64,000 nucleotides of DNA from Gallaecimonas xiamenensis 3-C-1 (lineage in GTDB: Bacteria > Pseudomonadota > Gammaproteobacteria > Enterobacterales > Gallaecimonadaceae): contig NZ_AMRI01000012.1 in assembly GCF_000299915.1 (NCBI RefSeq), positions 62,001 to 126,000 of the forward strand. The letters run 5' to 3'. Positions 52,589 to 61,162 of this stretch are shown piece after piece; within the stretch, counting starts at the first letter, position 1; each line of letters starts with the position of its first letter. Under the pieces are notes generated by a model. That model saw only the letters and a list, made by a program, of their open reading frames with translations. It searched no databases and was not told the origin of the DNA. The translations under genes and the position numbers were made by a program.

Positions 52589-53022
52589 CGAACAGCTGGC
52601 CAACAAAACACATTAACGTTCACATTACCGGAAATGAGGTCACCGGTTTTAAGTTCCTCTATGAAGATAACAAAGAGAGCTGTGAACAAGTAACTGTCGA
52701 CGGTCCGTGCTATCTTGAGTACTGCATTAAGGAAAATGGAACTCAACGCGACTATGGATTTAAATTCGATGGCGTGGCATTTTCCAACCCCTTTAACAAT
52801 GTCATTACCGAAGCGAAAATATCTCCTGATGGTCAAAAAATTAAATTGACCAACCCCTACGATGTAAATTCTTCCACGTCAGAGGATTACAGTGTTGGAT
52901 TCCAATTTGGATTTAGCTTCACTAATGCTCCATCAGGGTGCAAAGCTAAGAATCTCCTGCTGCTTAGCGCCGATCCTCAAGTGATAAATCAAGGGGACCC
53001 GACCATGCCTACACCGGCATGA
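52585..53022 (+). CDS. small unknown protein coupled to the STAND ATPase
   Basis: A 145-residue protein with no signal peptide or TM segment, predicted mostly beta (INVHITGNEVTGFKF, DYSVGFQFGFSFTNA), with four cysteines (three within residues 32-47) and a tail SADPQVINQGDPTMP. The ATG overlaps the ATPase stop by ATGA. The AT-rich base use matches the ATPase 3' end rather than the flanks, so the two moved or diverged together. I recall an uncharacterised DP-EP family in marine gammaproteobacteria that this might belong to, but cannot confirm it. It ends in a terminator. Confidence 0.72.
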   Translation: MTNSWPTKHINVHITGNEVTGFKFLYEDNKESCEQVTVDGPCYLEYCIKENGTQRDYGFKFDGVAFSNPFNNVITEAKISPDGQKIKLTNPYDVNSSTSEDYSVGFQFGFSFTNAPSGCKAKNLLLLSADPQVINQGDPTMPTPA

Positions 53023-53033
53023 AACGATAGAAG

Positions 53034-53060
53034 AGCACTGGCGCAGCCAGTGCTTTTTTT
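53034..53060. terminator. terminator after STAND operon
   Basis: AGCACTGGC (53034-53042) pairs with GCCAGTGCT (53046-53054) around GCA and is followed by seven Ts. Confidence 0.93.
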
Positions 53061-53082
53061 AATCTTATTTAGTATCTCAGTT

Positions 53083-53727
53083 CTAGACCAAAGGCGTGTG
53101 CCAGCGCACCGTATTCCAACCCGAGTCGGGGTTGGCCAGCACCGGGAACAGGGGCTTGAACAGGTTGTTGCAGTTGGACTCGCTGACCGGGGCGTCGCGC
53201 CACAGGTGGCGGCCGACGACGTAGCTCAGGGCATATTGCTGCCAGCCGGTAAATTCGGCCTGAATGCGGGGGCCCAGTTCAAACAGGTAGTCCCAGCCTT
53301 CCTGTTCGCTGATAAGGCCGGTGTAGCAACCCTGGCGCACTATCATCACCAGCCGTACCAGATCCCAGGCTTTGACACCCACCGACTTCAAGGCGTTGCG
53401 GTTACGCATGACCAGGGTTTCCCTTATCTGGTCGGCGGCGTCGGGGTAGAGCTGGCGAAAGCCGTCTTCCGAGAAGTGCATCAGGTTGTGGTAGACCGCC
53501 ATGTACCTTTCATGGTGACCCCTGTCCCGCAGCCAGTCGAGGGTTTCATACAGGGAGTCGCGGCTGTTGATCTCCCAGTCCCGGTTAAGGGCGTGGCGCC
53601 AGCCTTCCACACTCTTTTGGTCGTCCCAGGCCCCCAGGGGCATTTCCATGGTGGGGGCATTGTTGCCGATGGCCATGGGTTCGGCCAGCAACATCAGCCA
53701 TTGGCGGGCCAGGTTGAGGTCGGTCAT
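53083..53727 (-). CDS. DUF1266 protein (YbeR/YbeU type)
   Basis: A 214-residue soluble protein. GAWDDQKSVEGWRHALNRDW near residue 33-52 and VGVKAWDLVRLVMIVRQGCYTGLIS (in two blocks), then WDYLFELGPRI, are the DUF1266 pattern. E. coli carries DUF1266 genes (ybeR, ybeU) beside hscC and the djlB/djlC J-proteins, and the same set occurs here. The ATG overlaps the J-protein gene by ATGA. Biochemical role unknown. Confidence 0.85.
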   Translation of the reverse strand: MTDLNLARQWLMLLAEPMAIGNNAPTMEMPLGAWDDQKSVEGWRHALNRDWEINSRDSLYETLDWLRDRGHHERYMAVYHNLMHFSEDGFRQLYPDAADQIRETLVMRNRNALKSVGVKAWDLVRLVMIVRQGCYTGLISEQEGWDYLFELGPRIQAEFTGWQQYALSYVVGRHLWRDAPVSESNCNNLFKPLFPVLANPDSGWNTVRWHTPLV

Positions 53728-55616
53728 GCTTGTGCTCCTTGCTTCAAAGCCGCCAGGCGCTTGGCCAGGGCATTGAGTTCTTTCATGTTCCCCTGCTGCA
53801 GGGCGATGGCCTGCAACTTGGCCAGGTTTTCTTCACGCTGGCTATCGTTGTGGGCGATGGAGAAAGCCCGCTCAAAGGTTTCCTTGGCCTCGTCCAGTTG
53901 GAAAAGGGCATGGTAAGCCAAGGCCATGCGGTGGGTAGGCCAGTAGGCGTAATAGTTGGTGTCCAGGTAGCGGCCATAGCAGCTGATCACCAAGGGGTAA
54001 TCCTCTACGTAGAAGGCTGCCAGGCCCATATTGAAGTTGAGCAGGGTGTGGTGAGGGTTCAGTTCCAGGCCCTCTTTGCCGCAGGCCAGGGCCGTTTGCA
54101 GGTATTGGTCCTTGGCTCTTGGGGTGATCACCTCGTCGTGGTAATGCAAGTAGCGATGCAGTACGCAGGCCACCAGGCACAACTCGAAATCGCCGGGGCA
54201 GATGTCGGCCAAGGGCTGGAAATAAGGCGCGAAGTGCTTGTGGACCACCCTCGGATCCACATCCCAGATGGCCTCGCTCAGCACCAGGGCCTTGATGAGC
54301 TCTACCTGGTTTTCACCGGCCTGGGTGTGGCCCTCGGCAATGGCCTGGACGGCCGCTGCACAGTCAGCGGCGCGCTCCAGCTTGTTAAGGGCCAGGGCGT
54401 AATAGGTGTTGCCGGTCAGTTGCCGCTGCTCGGCAAGGTCAATCAGGCGCTGGTATTGCTGCAGCTCGTAAAGCAGTTCCAGCTGGTCTTCGAACTGGCT
54501 GTTGCTCTGCTCCAGTTGCTGGAAGTGGGCATGGCTGTAGTTGTACTTGAAGATACGGGCCTGGTAGTCGGCGGCGGTAAGGTCCAGCACCTGATCGATA
54601 AAGGACAGAGCCTGGCTGTAATAGCCCTTGCCGGCGTAGTACTGAGCATAGAGTTTAAGGAGGTCCGGGTCCTTGCCGCTTTGCTCCAGGGCCGGCCCCA
54701 GCAAAGGCGGCATGGCCGAATAGCGCCGCTGCTCCAGGTAGGCGTCGAGCACTACTTTGACCGCTTCCAGCCAGCCTGCCTGGCTGACCCGTTCCGGCGC
54801 GGCCACCACGGCTTCAAAGCCGGCGAGAGCAGCCTCGGTGTTGCCGGAGAAATGGTTGATGCGCGACACCAGCAGGGTCAGCTCCATGTCCTGGTCATAA
54901 AGCTGGCCCAGCTGCTGGGCGGTGTCGTTGAGCCAGTCAAGGTCGATAGCCTCGGTAAAGCTGTGCAGCACCATGGCGTTACGCCCGGACAGGTAGTTGT
55001 AGAGCTGCTGGCCTTCCAGGCCGCTGTCCTTGAGGTAGCTTTCACTCAGCCCCACCCGGCTCAGGTAGCGCACTGTCTCCAGGCTGGAGAACAGCTCTTC
55101 GCCCAGGTGGTTTTGGATCTCCAATTCACTGTCGGCAACAAAGCATTCCTGATCGAACAGCTGGTAGACCTCGGCGGGGATCTGCCGGAACTTGGCCAGT
55201 ACTTCCAGGGCCTTGAGCTGGGCGTCCCTGGCCTTGAGGTTGTTAAAGACCGGCGCCTTGATGAGATCTTGCCAAAAACCCAGCTCCCAGCGGGCGGCCG
55301 GGTCGAAGGTCAGGGCCAGCATCACCTGTTCCAGGGCATCCAGGGAGTCGATATCGCTCACTTCCAACTGGCGCCGCTGTTGCTGCTGGGCGTTGTCCAG
55401 CTGGGTTTCCAGGGGCTCTTCGGCCGGGGCGTCACCGGCGGCGCCAAGCTGGGCGTGTTTGGCCTCGGCCAGGCAGTCCTGGTAGGCCTGGTTGATCACC
55501 TGGAAGCCGGCCGGGTCGTCTTCGGGGTTGGTCTTTTTCAAGAGGGCAAAATAGGCCCTTTTGATCTCTTTTTTCAGGGGGGTAGGCGCAATGCCCAGAA
55601 TTTCCCAACAGGTCAT
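53724..55616 (-). CDS. HscC-partner J-like protein (DjlB/DjlC type)
   Basis: A 630-residue protein with an N-terminal J-like domain (WEILGIAPTPLKKEIKRAYF, FQVINQAYQDCLAEA) and a long helical region with TPR-like repeats (about 230-600). The loop that should carry HPD reads N30-P31-E32 (KKTNPEDDP), so the canonical His is lost. E. coli DjlB/DjlC are the dedicated cochaperones of HscC. It starts 35 bases after hscC and overlaps the DUF1266 gene. Confidence 0.82.
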   Translation of the reverse strand: MTCWEILGIAPTPLKKEIKRAYFALLKKTNPEDDPAGFQVINQAYQDCLAEAKHAQLGAAGDAPAEEPLETQLDNAQQQQRRQLEVSDIDSLDALEQVMLALTFDPAARWELGFWQDLIKAPVFNNLKARDAQLKALEVLAKFRQIPAEVYQLFDQECFVADSELEIQNHLGEELFSSLETVRYLSRVGLSESYLKDSGLEGQQLYNYLSGRNAMVLHSFTEAIDLDWLNDTAQQLGQLYDQDMELTLLVSRINHFSGNTEAALAGFEAVVAAPERVSQAGWLEAVKVVLDAYLEQRRYSAMPPLLGPALEQSGKDPDLLKLYAQYYAGKGYYSQALSFIDQVLDLTAADYQARIFKYNYSHAHFQQLEQSNSQFEDQLELLYELQQYQRLIDLAEQRQLTGNTYYALALNKLERAADCAAAVQAIAEGHTQAGENQVELIKALVLSEAIWDVDPRVVHKHFAPYFQPLADICPGDFELCLVACVLHRYLHYHDEVITPRAKDQYLQTALACGKEGLELNPHHTLLNFNMGLAAFYVEDYPLVISCYGRYLDTNYYAYWPTHRMALAYHALFQLDEAKETFERAFSIAHNDSQREENLAKLQAIALQQGNMKELNALAKRLAALKQGAQA

Positions 55617-55651
55617 GGGGCGTCCTTTCCGTGGGTCATGAAATAAACGGG

Positions 55652-57349
55652 TTAGAGGCCAAGGGCCTGGCGGATAGCCGCCCGGCTCTGGTCTATCTGT
55701 TGTTCGTCGTGGCTGCCAAGGGCGGCCGAGAAGGCGTCGATGGACTGGGCCACCTGGCTGCGAAAGTCCCCCAGGGACTCGGCAAAGAGCCGCTCTAGCT
55801 CACTCAAGAAGTGAATGTTCGCTTCCTTGTCCCTAGGCAGGATTTTAAGGCCGGCCAACTTGGCGAAGCTGGCTTCGATAGAGGCCTGGTCGGCCAGCAG
55901 GCCATCCTTTTCGAAGTAGGCCTTGGCCTGCATGCCGGTGGACTCGATGGTGGTGACCACCTCCAGCACGCCGTCGATGTTGTAGGTGAAAGTCACCAGC
56001 AGCCCTTCGAGCTGGTCGTGCTTGGGCAGGGCCAGGCTGTATTGGCCGATGTAGACGTTGTCTTGGGGGCGGATGCTCTCCCCCTGGTAGACCTCGATAA
56101 CCACGTCTTCCTGGCCAGGGTAGGCGGCACTGAAGCTGCGGGTGCGGCTGACCGGTATGGTGGTGTTGCGCTCGATGATGGGGGAAAACACCAGGTCGCC
56201 ATTGCCGTTACGGCATTTGACCCCCAGGGTGTAGGGGCAGACGTCGGTGACCACCACGTCTTTGACTTCCTGCTTGCGGGCCTTGAGGGCGCCCTGGATG
56301 GCGGCGCCCATGGCAATGGCCTGGTCCGGCTGGTAGCTGGACAGGGGAATGTTGCCAAAGAGCCGCGCCACCTGGCGGTGCAGTACCTTCATGCGGGTGG
56401 CGCCCCCCACCAGGATCACCCCGTCGATATCGTCGGCGTCGATGTCGGCGTCTCGCACCACCTGCAACAGGGGCTTTTTCACCCGCTGCAACAAGGGAGT
56501 GACCAGGGCTTCAAAGCCTTTGCTGTTGAGGGTGTAGGTTCGTTCCCGGCCGGCAATGTCGATGCTCTGGCTGACAAAGTCCTGCTCCGACAGGGCCTGC
56601 TTGATGGTCTCGGCAAAATGGGTGAGCCGTTCCAGGGTAGCCAGGCTCTGGTCCAGGTCGGCAAAGTCGGGGTGGGCCTTGATGTCGTCCAGCAGCGCCT
56701 GGGTAAAGTCCAGGCCCCCCAGGTAGTTGTCACCGGCGCAGGCGTGGATCTCAAAGACACCGTCGAACACCTCGATAAGGGAGATGTCCAGGGTGCCGCC
56801 CCCCATGTCCAGCACTATATAGGTGCTGTCCAGGTTCTGGGCCTCGTTAAGGCCGTAGGCCAGGGCGGCGGCGCTGGGTTCGTTGATCAGCCTTTCTACC
56901 TTGAGGCCGGCCAGTTCGGCGGCCTGGCGGGTGGCTTCCCGCTGGCGGTTGTTGAAGTAGGCCGGCACCGTGATGATGGCCTCGGCCACCGGCTGGCCCA
57001 GGTGAGCTTCGGCGTCCGCCTTCAAGGAACCCAGCACCAGCGCCGACAGTTCCACCGGGGTAAAAGCAGTGCCGTTGAGGCTGAAGGTCTTGTCGCTACC
57101 CATGTAGCGCTTGAATTCGGCCAGGCTCAGCTCGGGATAGAGGATTTGCCGGTTCTTGGCGACCTTGCCCACCACCAGGGTGTTGTCTTCCAGGAGCGAC
57201 ACCACAGAGGGTGTCAGGTAGTCGCCGTGGCGATTGCGGATAAGTTCGGCGCCTTGGTTGCCAAATACGCTGACCAGGCTATTGGTGGTACCCAAATCGA
57301 TACCGACGATAAGACGTTCTGTGTTCACACTTGTTCTTCCCTGACTCAC
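55652..57349 (-). CDS. hscC: Hsp70-family chaperone HscC
   Basis: A 565-residue Hsp70 with the ATPase motifs GIDLGTTNSLVSVF, VPAYFNNRQREATRQAAELA, DMGGGTLDISLIEV and GGATRMKVLHRQ, and a short substrate domain. Length and the GKVAKNRQ... FKRYMGS segment match E. coli HscC (556) rather than DnaK (638); the C-terminal lid is reduced. The GTG at 57349 follows AAGGAG at 6 bases; a second GTG at 57328 behind GGAAG is also possible. It heads the operon with the J-like and DUF1266 genes. Confidence 0.92.
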   Translation of the reverse strand: MSQGRTSVNTERLIVGIDLGTTNSLVSVFGNQGAELIRNRHGDYLTPSVVSLLEDNTLVVGKVAKNRQILYPELSLAEFKRYMGSDKTFSLNGTAFTPVELSALVLGSLKADAEAHLGQPVAEAIITVPAYFNNRQREATRQAAELAGLKVERLINEPSAAALAYGLNEAQNLDSTYIVLDMGGGTLDISLIEVFDGVFEIHACAGDNYLGGLDFTQALLDDIKAHPDFADLDQSLATLERLTHFAETIKQALSEQDFVSQSIDIAGRERTYTLNSKGFEALVTPLLQRVKKPLLQVVRDADIDADDIDGVILVGGATRMKVLHRQVARLFGNIPLSSYQPDQAIAMGAAIQGALKARKQEVKDVVVTDVCPYTLGVKCRNGNGDLVFSPIIERNTTIPVSRTRSFSAAYPGQEDVVIEVYQGESIRPQDNVYIGQYSLALPKHDQLEGLLVTFTYNIDGVLEVVTTIESTGMQAKAYFEKDGLLADQASIEASFAKLAGLKILPRDKEANIHFLSELERLFAESLGDFRSQVAQSIDAFSAALGSHDEQQIDQSRAAIRQALGL

Positions 57350-57721
57350 TCAAGGCTCCTTTTGGGAACCCGGCGCCCTACAGCTGACGCGGCCACATTA
57401 TGACGGCATGACCGGCCAATGCCAAACCACTGGCCGCCCTAGGTGGACGCCACAACTCAAGCCAAAGGGCCGGGCACAGCCGTCCCCCAGGCTAAAGCGA
57501 CAGGCCAACGACCTAACCTAAATCCCTGCCGCCACAAGAAAAAAGCGAACGCCAGGGCCTTTGGCAAGGCCATTTACGCCGGAAGGAAAGGGGAAGATTC
57601 CAGAAAAAACATTACAAATCAATCAGTTAAAAAGGAAGGTTAGCAGAAGGCGATATAAGCCCCAGGTTTTTACTATTACCAACGTCGCACTTGCCAGCTA
57701 CATCGCTACAGGGAGAGAGCC
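57350..57721. other. intergenic region between hscC and diguanylate cyclase
   Basis: 372 bases with divergent promoters expected. A 66-codon plus-strand frame (57443-57643) is present, but it has no ribosome site and no protein-like sequence. An AT-rich stretch at 57595-57675 probably holds the cyclase promoter. No clear palindrome was seen. Confidence 0.5.
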
Positions 57722-58675
57722 ATGTCCTTTCTAATGCCCCAGACGGGGGCAACGGCCAACAGCACCGCCAGGGATGAGTGGAACCTCTTTCATTTCCTTT
57801 CGGCTGCCAACGAGGACGATCTGCTGCGCCTTATGCTGGGGCAGATGCAGGAAGCCATGGTGCAACTGGACCAGGACGGACGGGTGATCTTTGCCAATGG
57901 CCCGGCGGTGACCCTGCTGGGACCGGCCCACCTGCTGCAAGGCAGGTTTTGGCACCAGTGGCTGGCGCCGCGCTGGCAGGCCCAGATCAAACAGTTGATG
58001 CGCCGCTGCCAAGACAAACAGCTGACCCTGGCTCCCACCGAGATGACCCTGCAACTGGGCAAGGGGCGCAGCCTGCCGGTCAGCCTGTCCCTGTCCTACC
58101 TGCCGGCCAAGTCTCCCAGCTTTGTGGTGACGCTGCAGGACCTGTCCGCCAGCAAGGCAGAGCTGGACAAGTTGCAGCAACTGGCATCCAAAGACAGTCT
58201 CACCGGCCTTGCCAATCGCCGGGTCTTTATCGAGCAACTGGAACAGCAGTGGGACAAGCAGACCCAGAAGCGCCACCCCATCAGCGTGGTGGTGATAGAC
58301 GTGGACTACTTCAAGCTGTTCAACGACCAATACGGCCACCTGGAAGGGGATAAGTGCCTGCAGCGGATCGCCGCCGCCATTGGCCTTGCCCTGCCCCACC
58401 CCCAATGCCTGGCGGCACGTTACGGCGGGGAAGAATTCACCCTGGTATTGCCAGGCTGCAATGGCGACATGGCCTGGCAAGTGGCCAGCGTCATCAGGGA
58501 AAGCATCAACCAGTTGGCCTTCCCCGAGTTGGGGGCCAAGGTCAGCGTCAGCCAAGGGATAGCCACCGAGATCAACGGCCAGTTCCGCACCGCCGGAGCC
58601 CTGCTGTTCGCCGCCGACACCGCCCTTTACCGGGCCAAGGCCGGCGGGCGCAACAGGGTCAATGCGGCTGGTTAA
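57722..58675 (+). CDS. PAS-GGDEF diguanylate cyclase
   Basis: A 317-residue cytoplasmic protein with a PAS domain (about residues 35-140; MVQLDQDGRVIFANGPAV) and a GGDEF domain (about 155-315) with active-site RYGGEEF. No RxxD inhibitory site is found five residues upstream (HPQC there), so feedback inhibition by c-di-GMP is probably absent. No TM segments. GGGAGAGAGCC precedes the ATG. It is a single-gene unit ending in a terminator. Confidence 0.93.
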   Translation: MSFLMPQTGATANSTARDEWNLFHFLSAANEDDLLRLMLGQMQEAMVQLDQDGRVIFANGPAVTLLGPAHLLQGRFWHQWLAPRWQAQIKQLMRRCQDKQLTLAPTEMTLQLGKGRSLPVSLSLSYLPAKSPSFVVTLQDLSASKAELDKLQQLASKDSLTGLANRRVFIEQLEQQWDKQTQKRHPISVVVIDVDYFKLFNDQYGHLEGDKCLQRIAAAIGLALPHPQCLAARYGGEEFTLVLPGCNGDMAWQVASVIRESINQLAFPELGAKVSVSQGIATEINGQFRTAGALLFAADTALYRAKAGGRNRVNAAG

Positions 58676-58725
58676 CAAACGTCACTAGAGGGGACGTACC
58701 TGCATCAGTGAGTGCAGTACCTTCA

Positions 58726-58750
58726 GGCCCACCTTGGTGGGCCTTTTTTT
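58726..58750 (+). terminator. terminator after diguanylate cyclase
   Basis: GGCCCACC (58726-58733) pairs with GGTGGGCC (58736-58743) and is followed by a T run. Confidence 0.93.
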
Positions 58751-58754
58751 GCTT

Positions 58755-59108
58755 CTATTTCCAGCGCATCAGCAACCAGGCACTGGCAAAGGCCAAACCC
58801 AGCACCGTCAGCGGCACCAGCCAGCCTAGCCACAGCCAGGGGCCGGTAAGCACCGCCACCAGGCCATAGGCCCCCGCTACCCACAGGAGCGCCCAGGCCA
58901 GGCCGATTTTGCCCAGGTTACGAATGCCGGCCCCCAGGGGCCAGGCAAACAGCAGCATCATCCCCAGGGCGTTCATCAGCCCCCCGGCCAGGGCCGCCAG
59001 CAGCCACTGCCAGCCAAGGCTAGCAGGCATGGGCCAAAGGGGGCCACAAAGCAGCGGCAGCCCTATCAATACCAACAGGGCTTTGTTGTCACTGAACCAA
59101 TCGCGCAT
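58755..59108 (-). CDS. small four-TM membrane protein
   Basis: A 117-residue protein with about four hydrophobic helices (10-28, 33-55, 65-83, 88-113) and little else. The ATG lies 1 base after the LLM oxidoreductase stop, with AAGGAG inside the end of that gene, so it is translated from the same message. The family is not recognised. Confidence 0.75.
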   Translation of the reverse strand: MRDWFSDNKALLVLIGLPLLCGPLWPMPASLGWQWLLAALAGGLMNALGMMLLFAWPLGAGIRNLGKIGLAWALLWVAGAYGLVAVLTGPWLWLGWLVPLTVLGLAFASAWLLMRWK

Positions 59109-59109
59109 C

Positions 59110-60105
59110 CTACTCCTTGGTGGACATCAGTATGGACAGGGCCTCCAGGCGCTTTGGCTGGTCGAACAGGTCGTTGGTGAACATCAGTTCGTCCACTTCC
59201 AGCTCCTGCACTATGGCCTCAAGACGGGCCTTGATGGTAGCAAGGCCCCCTTGCACCGCCAATCCCAGAAAAGCCTGCACCGAGGCCTTTTCCGGCTCGC
59301 TCCAAAGGCCGTCCATGTTCTGGACCGGCGGCTTGAGCCACAGCGGCTGGCCACGCATCAATGCCAACACCCGCTGCAACGAGCTGGTGGCCAGGAAGGC
59401 GGCTTCGTCGTCGTTGGCGGCAGCCACCAGGGGCAGGCCCAACATCACATAGGGTTTGTCCAGCACCGCCGAGGGCCGGAACTGGCTGCGATAGAGGCGA
59501 ATGGCGTCGTAAACGAAACGGGGTGCAAAGTGGCCGGCAAAGGCATAAGGCAGGCCGCGCTGGGCCGCCAGCTGGGCACTAAAGAGGCTGGAACCCAACA
59601 GCCAGATGGGCACCTGGCTACCTTCCCCCGGCAAGGCCCGCACCGCCCGGCCCGGCTGAGGCGCCCCCAGCAACTGTTGCAGCTCGGCCACTTCCTCGGG
59701 GAACTGCTCGGCACGGCTTGGGTCACGGTTCAGGGCCCGGCTGGTGACAGGGTCGGACCCCGGCGCCCGGCCAAGACCCAGGTCGATACGGCCAGGGTAG
59801 AGGGCGTCCAGGGTGCCAAATTGCTCGGCCACCACCAGGGGGGCATGGTTGGGCAGCATGATGCCGCCGGAGCCGACCCGGATCCGTTCGGTGCCACCGG
59901 CAATATGGCCGATAAGCACGGCCGTGGCGGCGCTGGCTATCCCTTCCATATTGTGGTGTTCGGCCAACCAGAAGCGGTTAAAGCCCAGGCGTTCGGCCTG
60001 GCGGGCGTAGTCGAGGCTGTGGGCCAGGGTGGCGGCAACGGTGCTGCCCTGGCGTACCGGCGCCAGCTCCAGCAGGGAAAAGGGAATATCAGCGAGCAAC
60101 GACAT
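59110..60105 (-). CDS. LLM-class flavin-dependent oxidoreductase (YhbW-like)
   Basis: A 331-residue luciferase-like monooxygenase. [38 protein letters not shown] and [12 protein letters not shown] are the family motifs around the flavin site. ATG 60105 follows AGGAGG at 4 bases. The E. coli homologue YhbW has no known substrate. It is transcribed with the small membrane protein downstream. Confidence 0.9.
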   Translation of the reverse strand: MSLLADIPFSLLELAPVRQGSTVAATLAHSLDYARQAERLGFNRFWLAEHHNMEGIASAATAVLIGHIAGGTERIRVGSGGIMLPNHAPLVVAEQFGTLDALYPGRIDLGLGRAPGSDPVTSRALNRDPSRAEQFPEEVAELQQLLGAPQPGRAVRALPGEGSQVPIWLLGSSLFSAQLAAQRGLPYAFAGHFAPRFVYDAIRLYRSQFRPSAVLDKPYVMLGLPLVAAANDDEAAFLATSSLQRVLALMRGQPLWLKPPVQNMDGLWSEPEKASVQAFLGLAVQGGLATIKARLEAIVQELEVDELMFTNDLFDQPKRLEALSILMSTKE

Positions 60106-60358
60106 AGGGCCTCCTGTTGATTGGGGCCAGTCTATGCCTGTGGGCGCCAGCTGGCCAGTAGGCACTCCCCTGGGAAATAGTCACCTGAAGGTAACCATGA
60201 GCACCTGAGCCTGGCGGGATTAACCCCATAAATACAGACCCTTGCGCCGGAAGTTTAAGAGAAGGCAATGCCATTGACCGCCACCTACCCTTAAAGGCGC
60301 AGCAGGCGCCACCGACAGCCCCGGCGCCTAGTTTCCAATGACACCAGAGGACGGAATC

Positions 60359-61120
60359 ATGGCAACAGAAAACAGCTTTAACCTCGAGTCCACCCGCTTC
60401 GTCAACACCTACCTGCGTACCGACGGCAACATCGTCAACTGCCAATACACGGCAGGCCCCTGGGAGCGCTGGCAGATCATCCCCCTTGGCACCAAGCCGG
60501 GCTTTTTCCTGCAATCGGTGCAGTTTCCCGGCAGCTACCTGTGCGTGTTGCAGGGCATAGTGACCATCACCCACTCAAAGGTTGAGGCCACCGACTTCAA
60601 CCTGATCCTGTGCGACCCCAACGACACCAGCAAGGTGGCGGTACAGGCCCCCACCGGGCTCTTTGTGACCATCAGCAGTGGCATGAGTGCCTTTAACGGC
60701 GCAGGGGGCGGCGCCGTGCAGTTGTTGCCCTTCAGCCCAGAGGCGATATTCGACCTGATGCCGGCCAACTACGGCAACCAACCCCAGGTCAAGCAGGTGG
60801 ACGTGACCAGCCACCCGCCCATTCCCACCGGCCTCAAGGCCACTTACCTGCAAAACCCCAACAGCCTTGACCCGGCCGACCGCTGTGACGTGCTGGTGTG
60901 GAACGAGCTGACCTACTGGGCCTATTCCTATACCGATAACAGGGTAGGCATGGCGATCCTGGCTTACGACGCCAGCAATCAGCTGGTGCAGCGCTGGGAC
61001 CAGGACGGCGCCCGTTACCTGTGGAAGATCACCGTCGATGCCGACAACCAGACGGTGCAGTTTATCGGCCAGGCTTCCCAGGCCATCACCATGACCTGGG
61101 ACAGCCTCAAGGTAGGCTAA
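60359..61120 (+). CDS. orphan protein, beta-trefoil-like N-terminus
   Basis: A 253-residue protein without signal or TM segments. The N-terminal half (FVNTYLRTDGNIVNCQ, WERWQIIPLG, GSYLCVLQGIVTI) suggests a fascin- or ricin-like beta-trefoil. The C-terminal half (CDVLVWNELTYWAYSYTDNR, MAILAYDASNQLV, YLWKITVDADNQTVQFIGQA) is another beta domain rich in Trp and Tyr. ATG 60359 follows GAGGA. The two beta domains could bind carbohydrate or actin-like ligands; no function is assigned. It is a single-gene unit ending in a terminator. Confidence 0.72.
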   Translation: MATENSFNLESTRFVNTYLRTDGNIVNCQYTAGPWERWQIIPLGTKPGFFLQSVQFPGSYLCVLQGIVTITHSKVEATDFNLILCDPNDTSKVAVQAPTGLFVTISSGMSAFNGAGGGAVQLLPFSPEAIFDLMPANYGNQPQVKQVDVTSHPPIPTGLKATYLQNPNSLDPADRCDVLVWNELTYWAYSYTDNRVGMAILAYDASNQLVQRWDQDGARYLWKITVDADNQTVQFIGQASQAITMTWDSLKVG

Positions 61121-61132
61121 AACACCGGCATG

Positions 61133-61162
61133 AAAAAGCCGCCCCTGGGGGCGGCTTTTTTT
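61133..61162. terminator. bidirectional terminator
   Basis: AAGCCGCCCC (61136-61145) pairs with GGGGCGGCTT (61148-61157), with A and T runs, between the orphan gene and dctM. Confidence 0.93.

Noticed and set aside
53730-55646. Very long plus-strand frame (638 codons) opposite the J-like protein gene
   Set aside because: High GC and codon bias on the minus strand keep the opposite frame open. Its translation is low-complexity Val/Gly/Gln/Leu with no family motif, while the minus strand gives a coherent J-like/TPR protein.
55811-57403. Plus-strand frame of 530 codons opposite hscC
   Set aside because: Antisense shadow of a clear Hsp70 gene.
57443-57643. 66-codon frame in the hscC/diguanylate cyclase intergenic region
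   Set aside because: No ribosome site, no signal or fold-like pattern, Lys/Ala/Gly-rich random composition; more likely promoter region.
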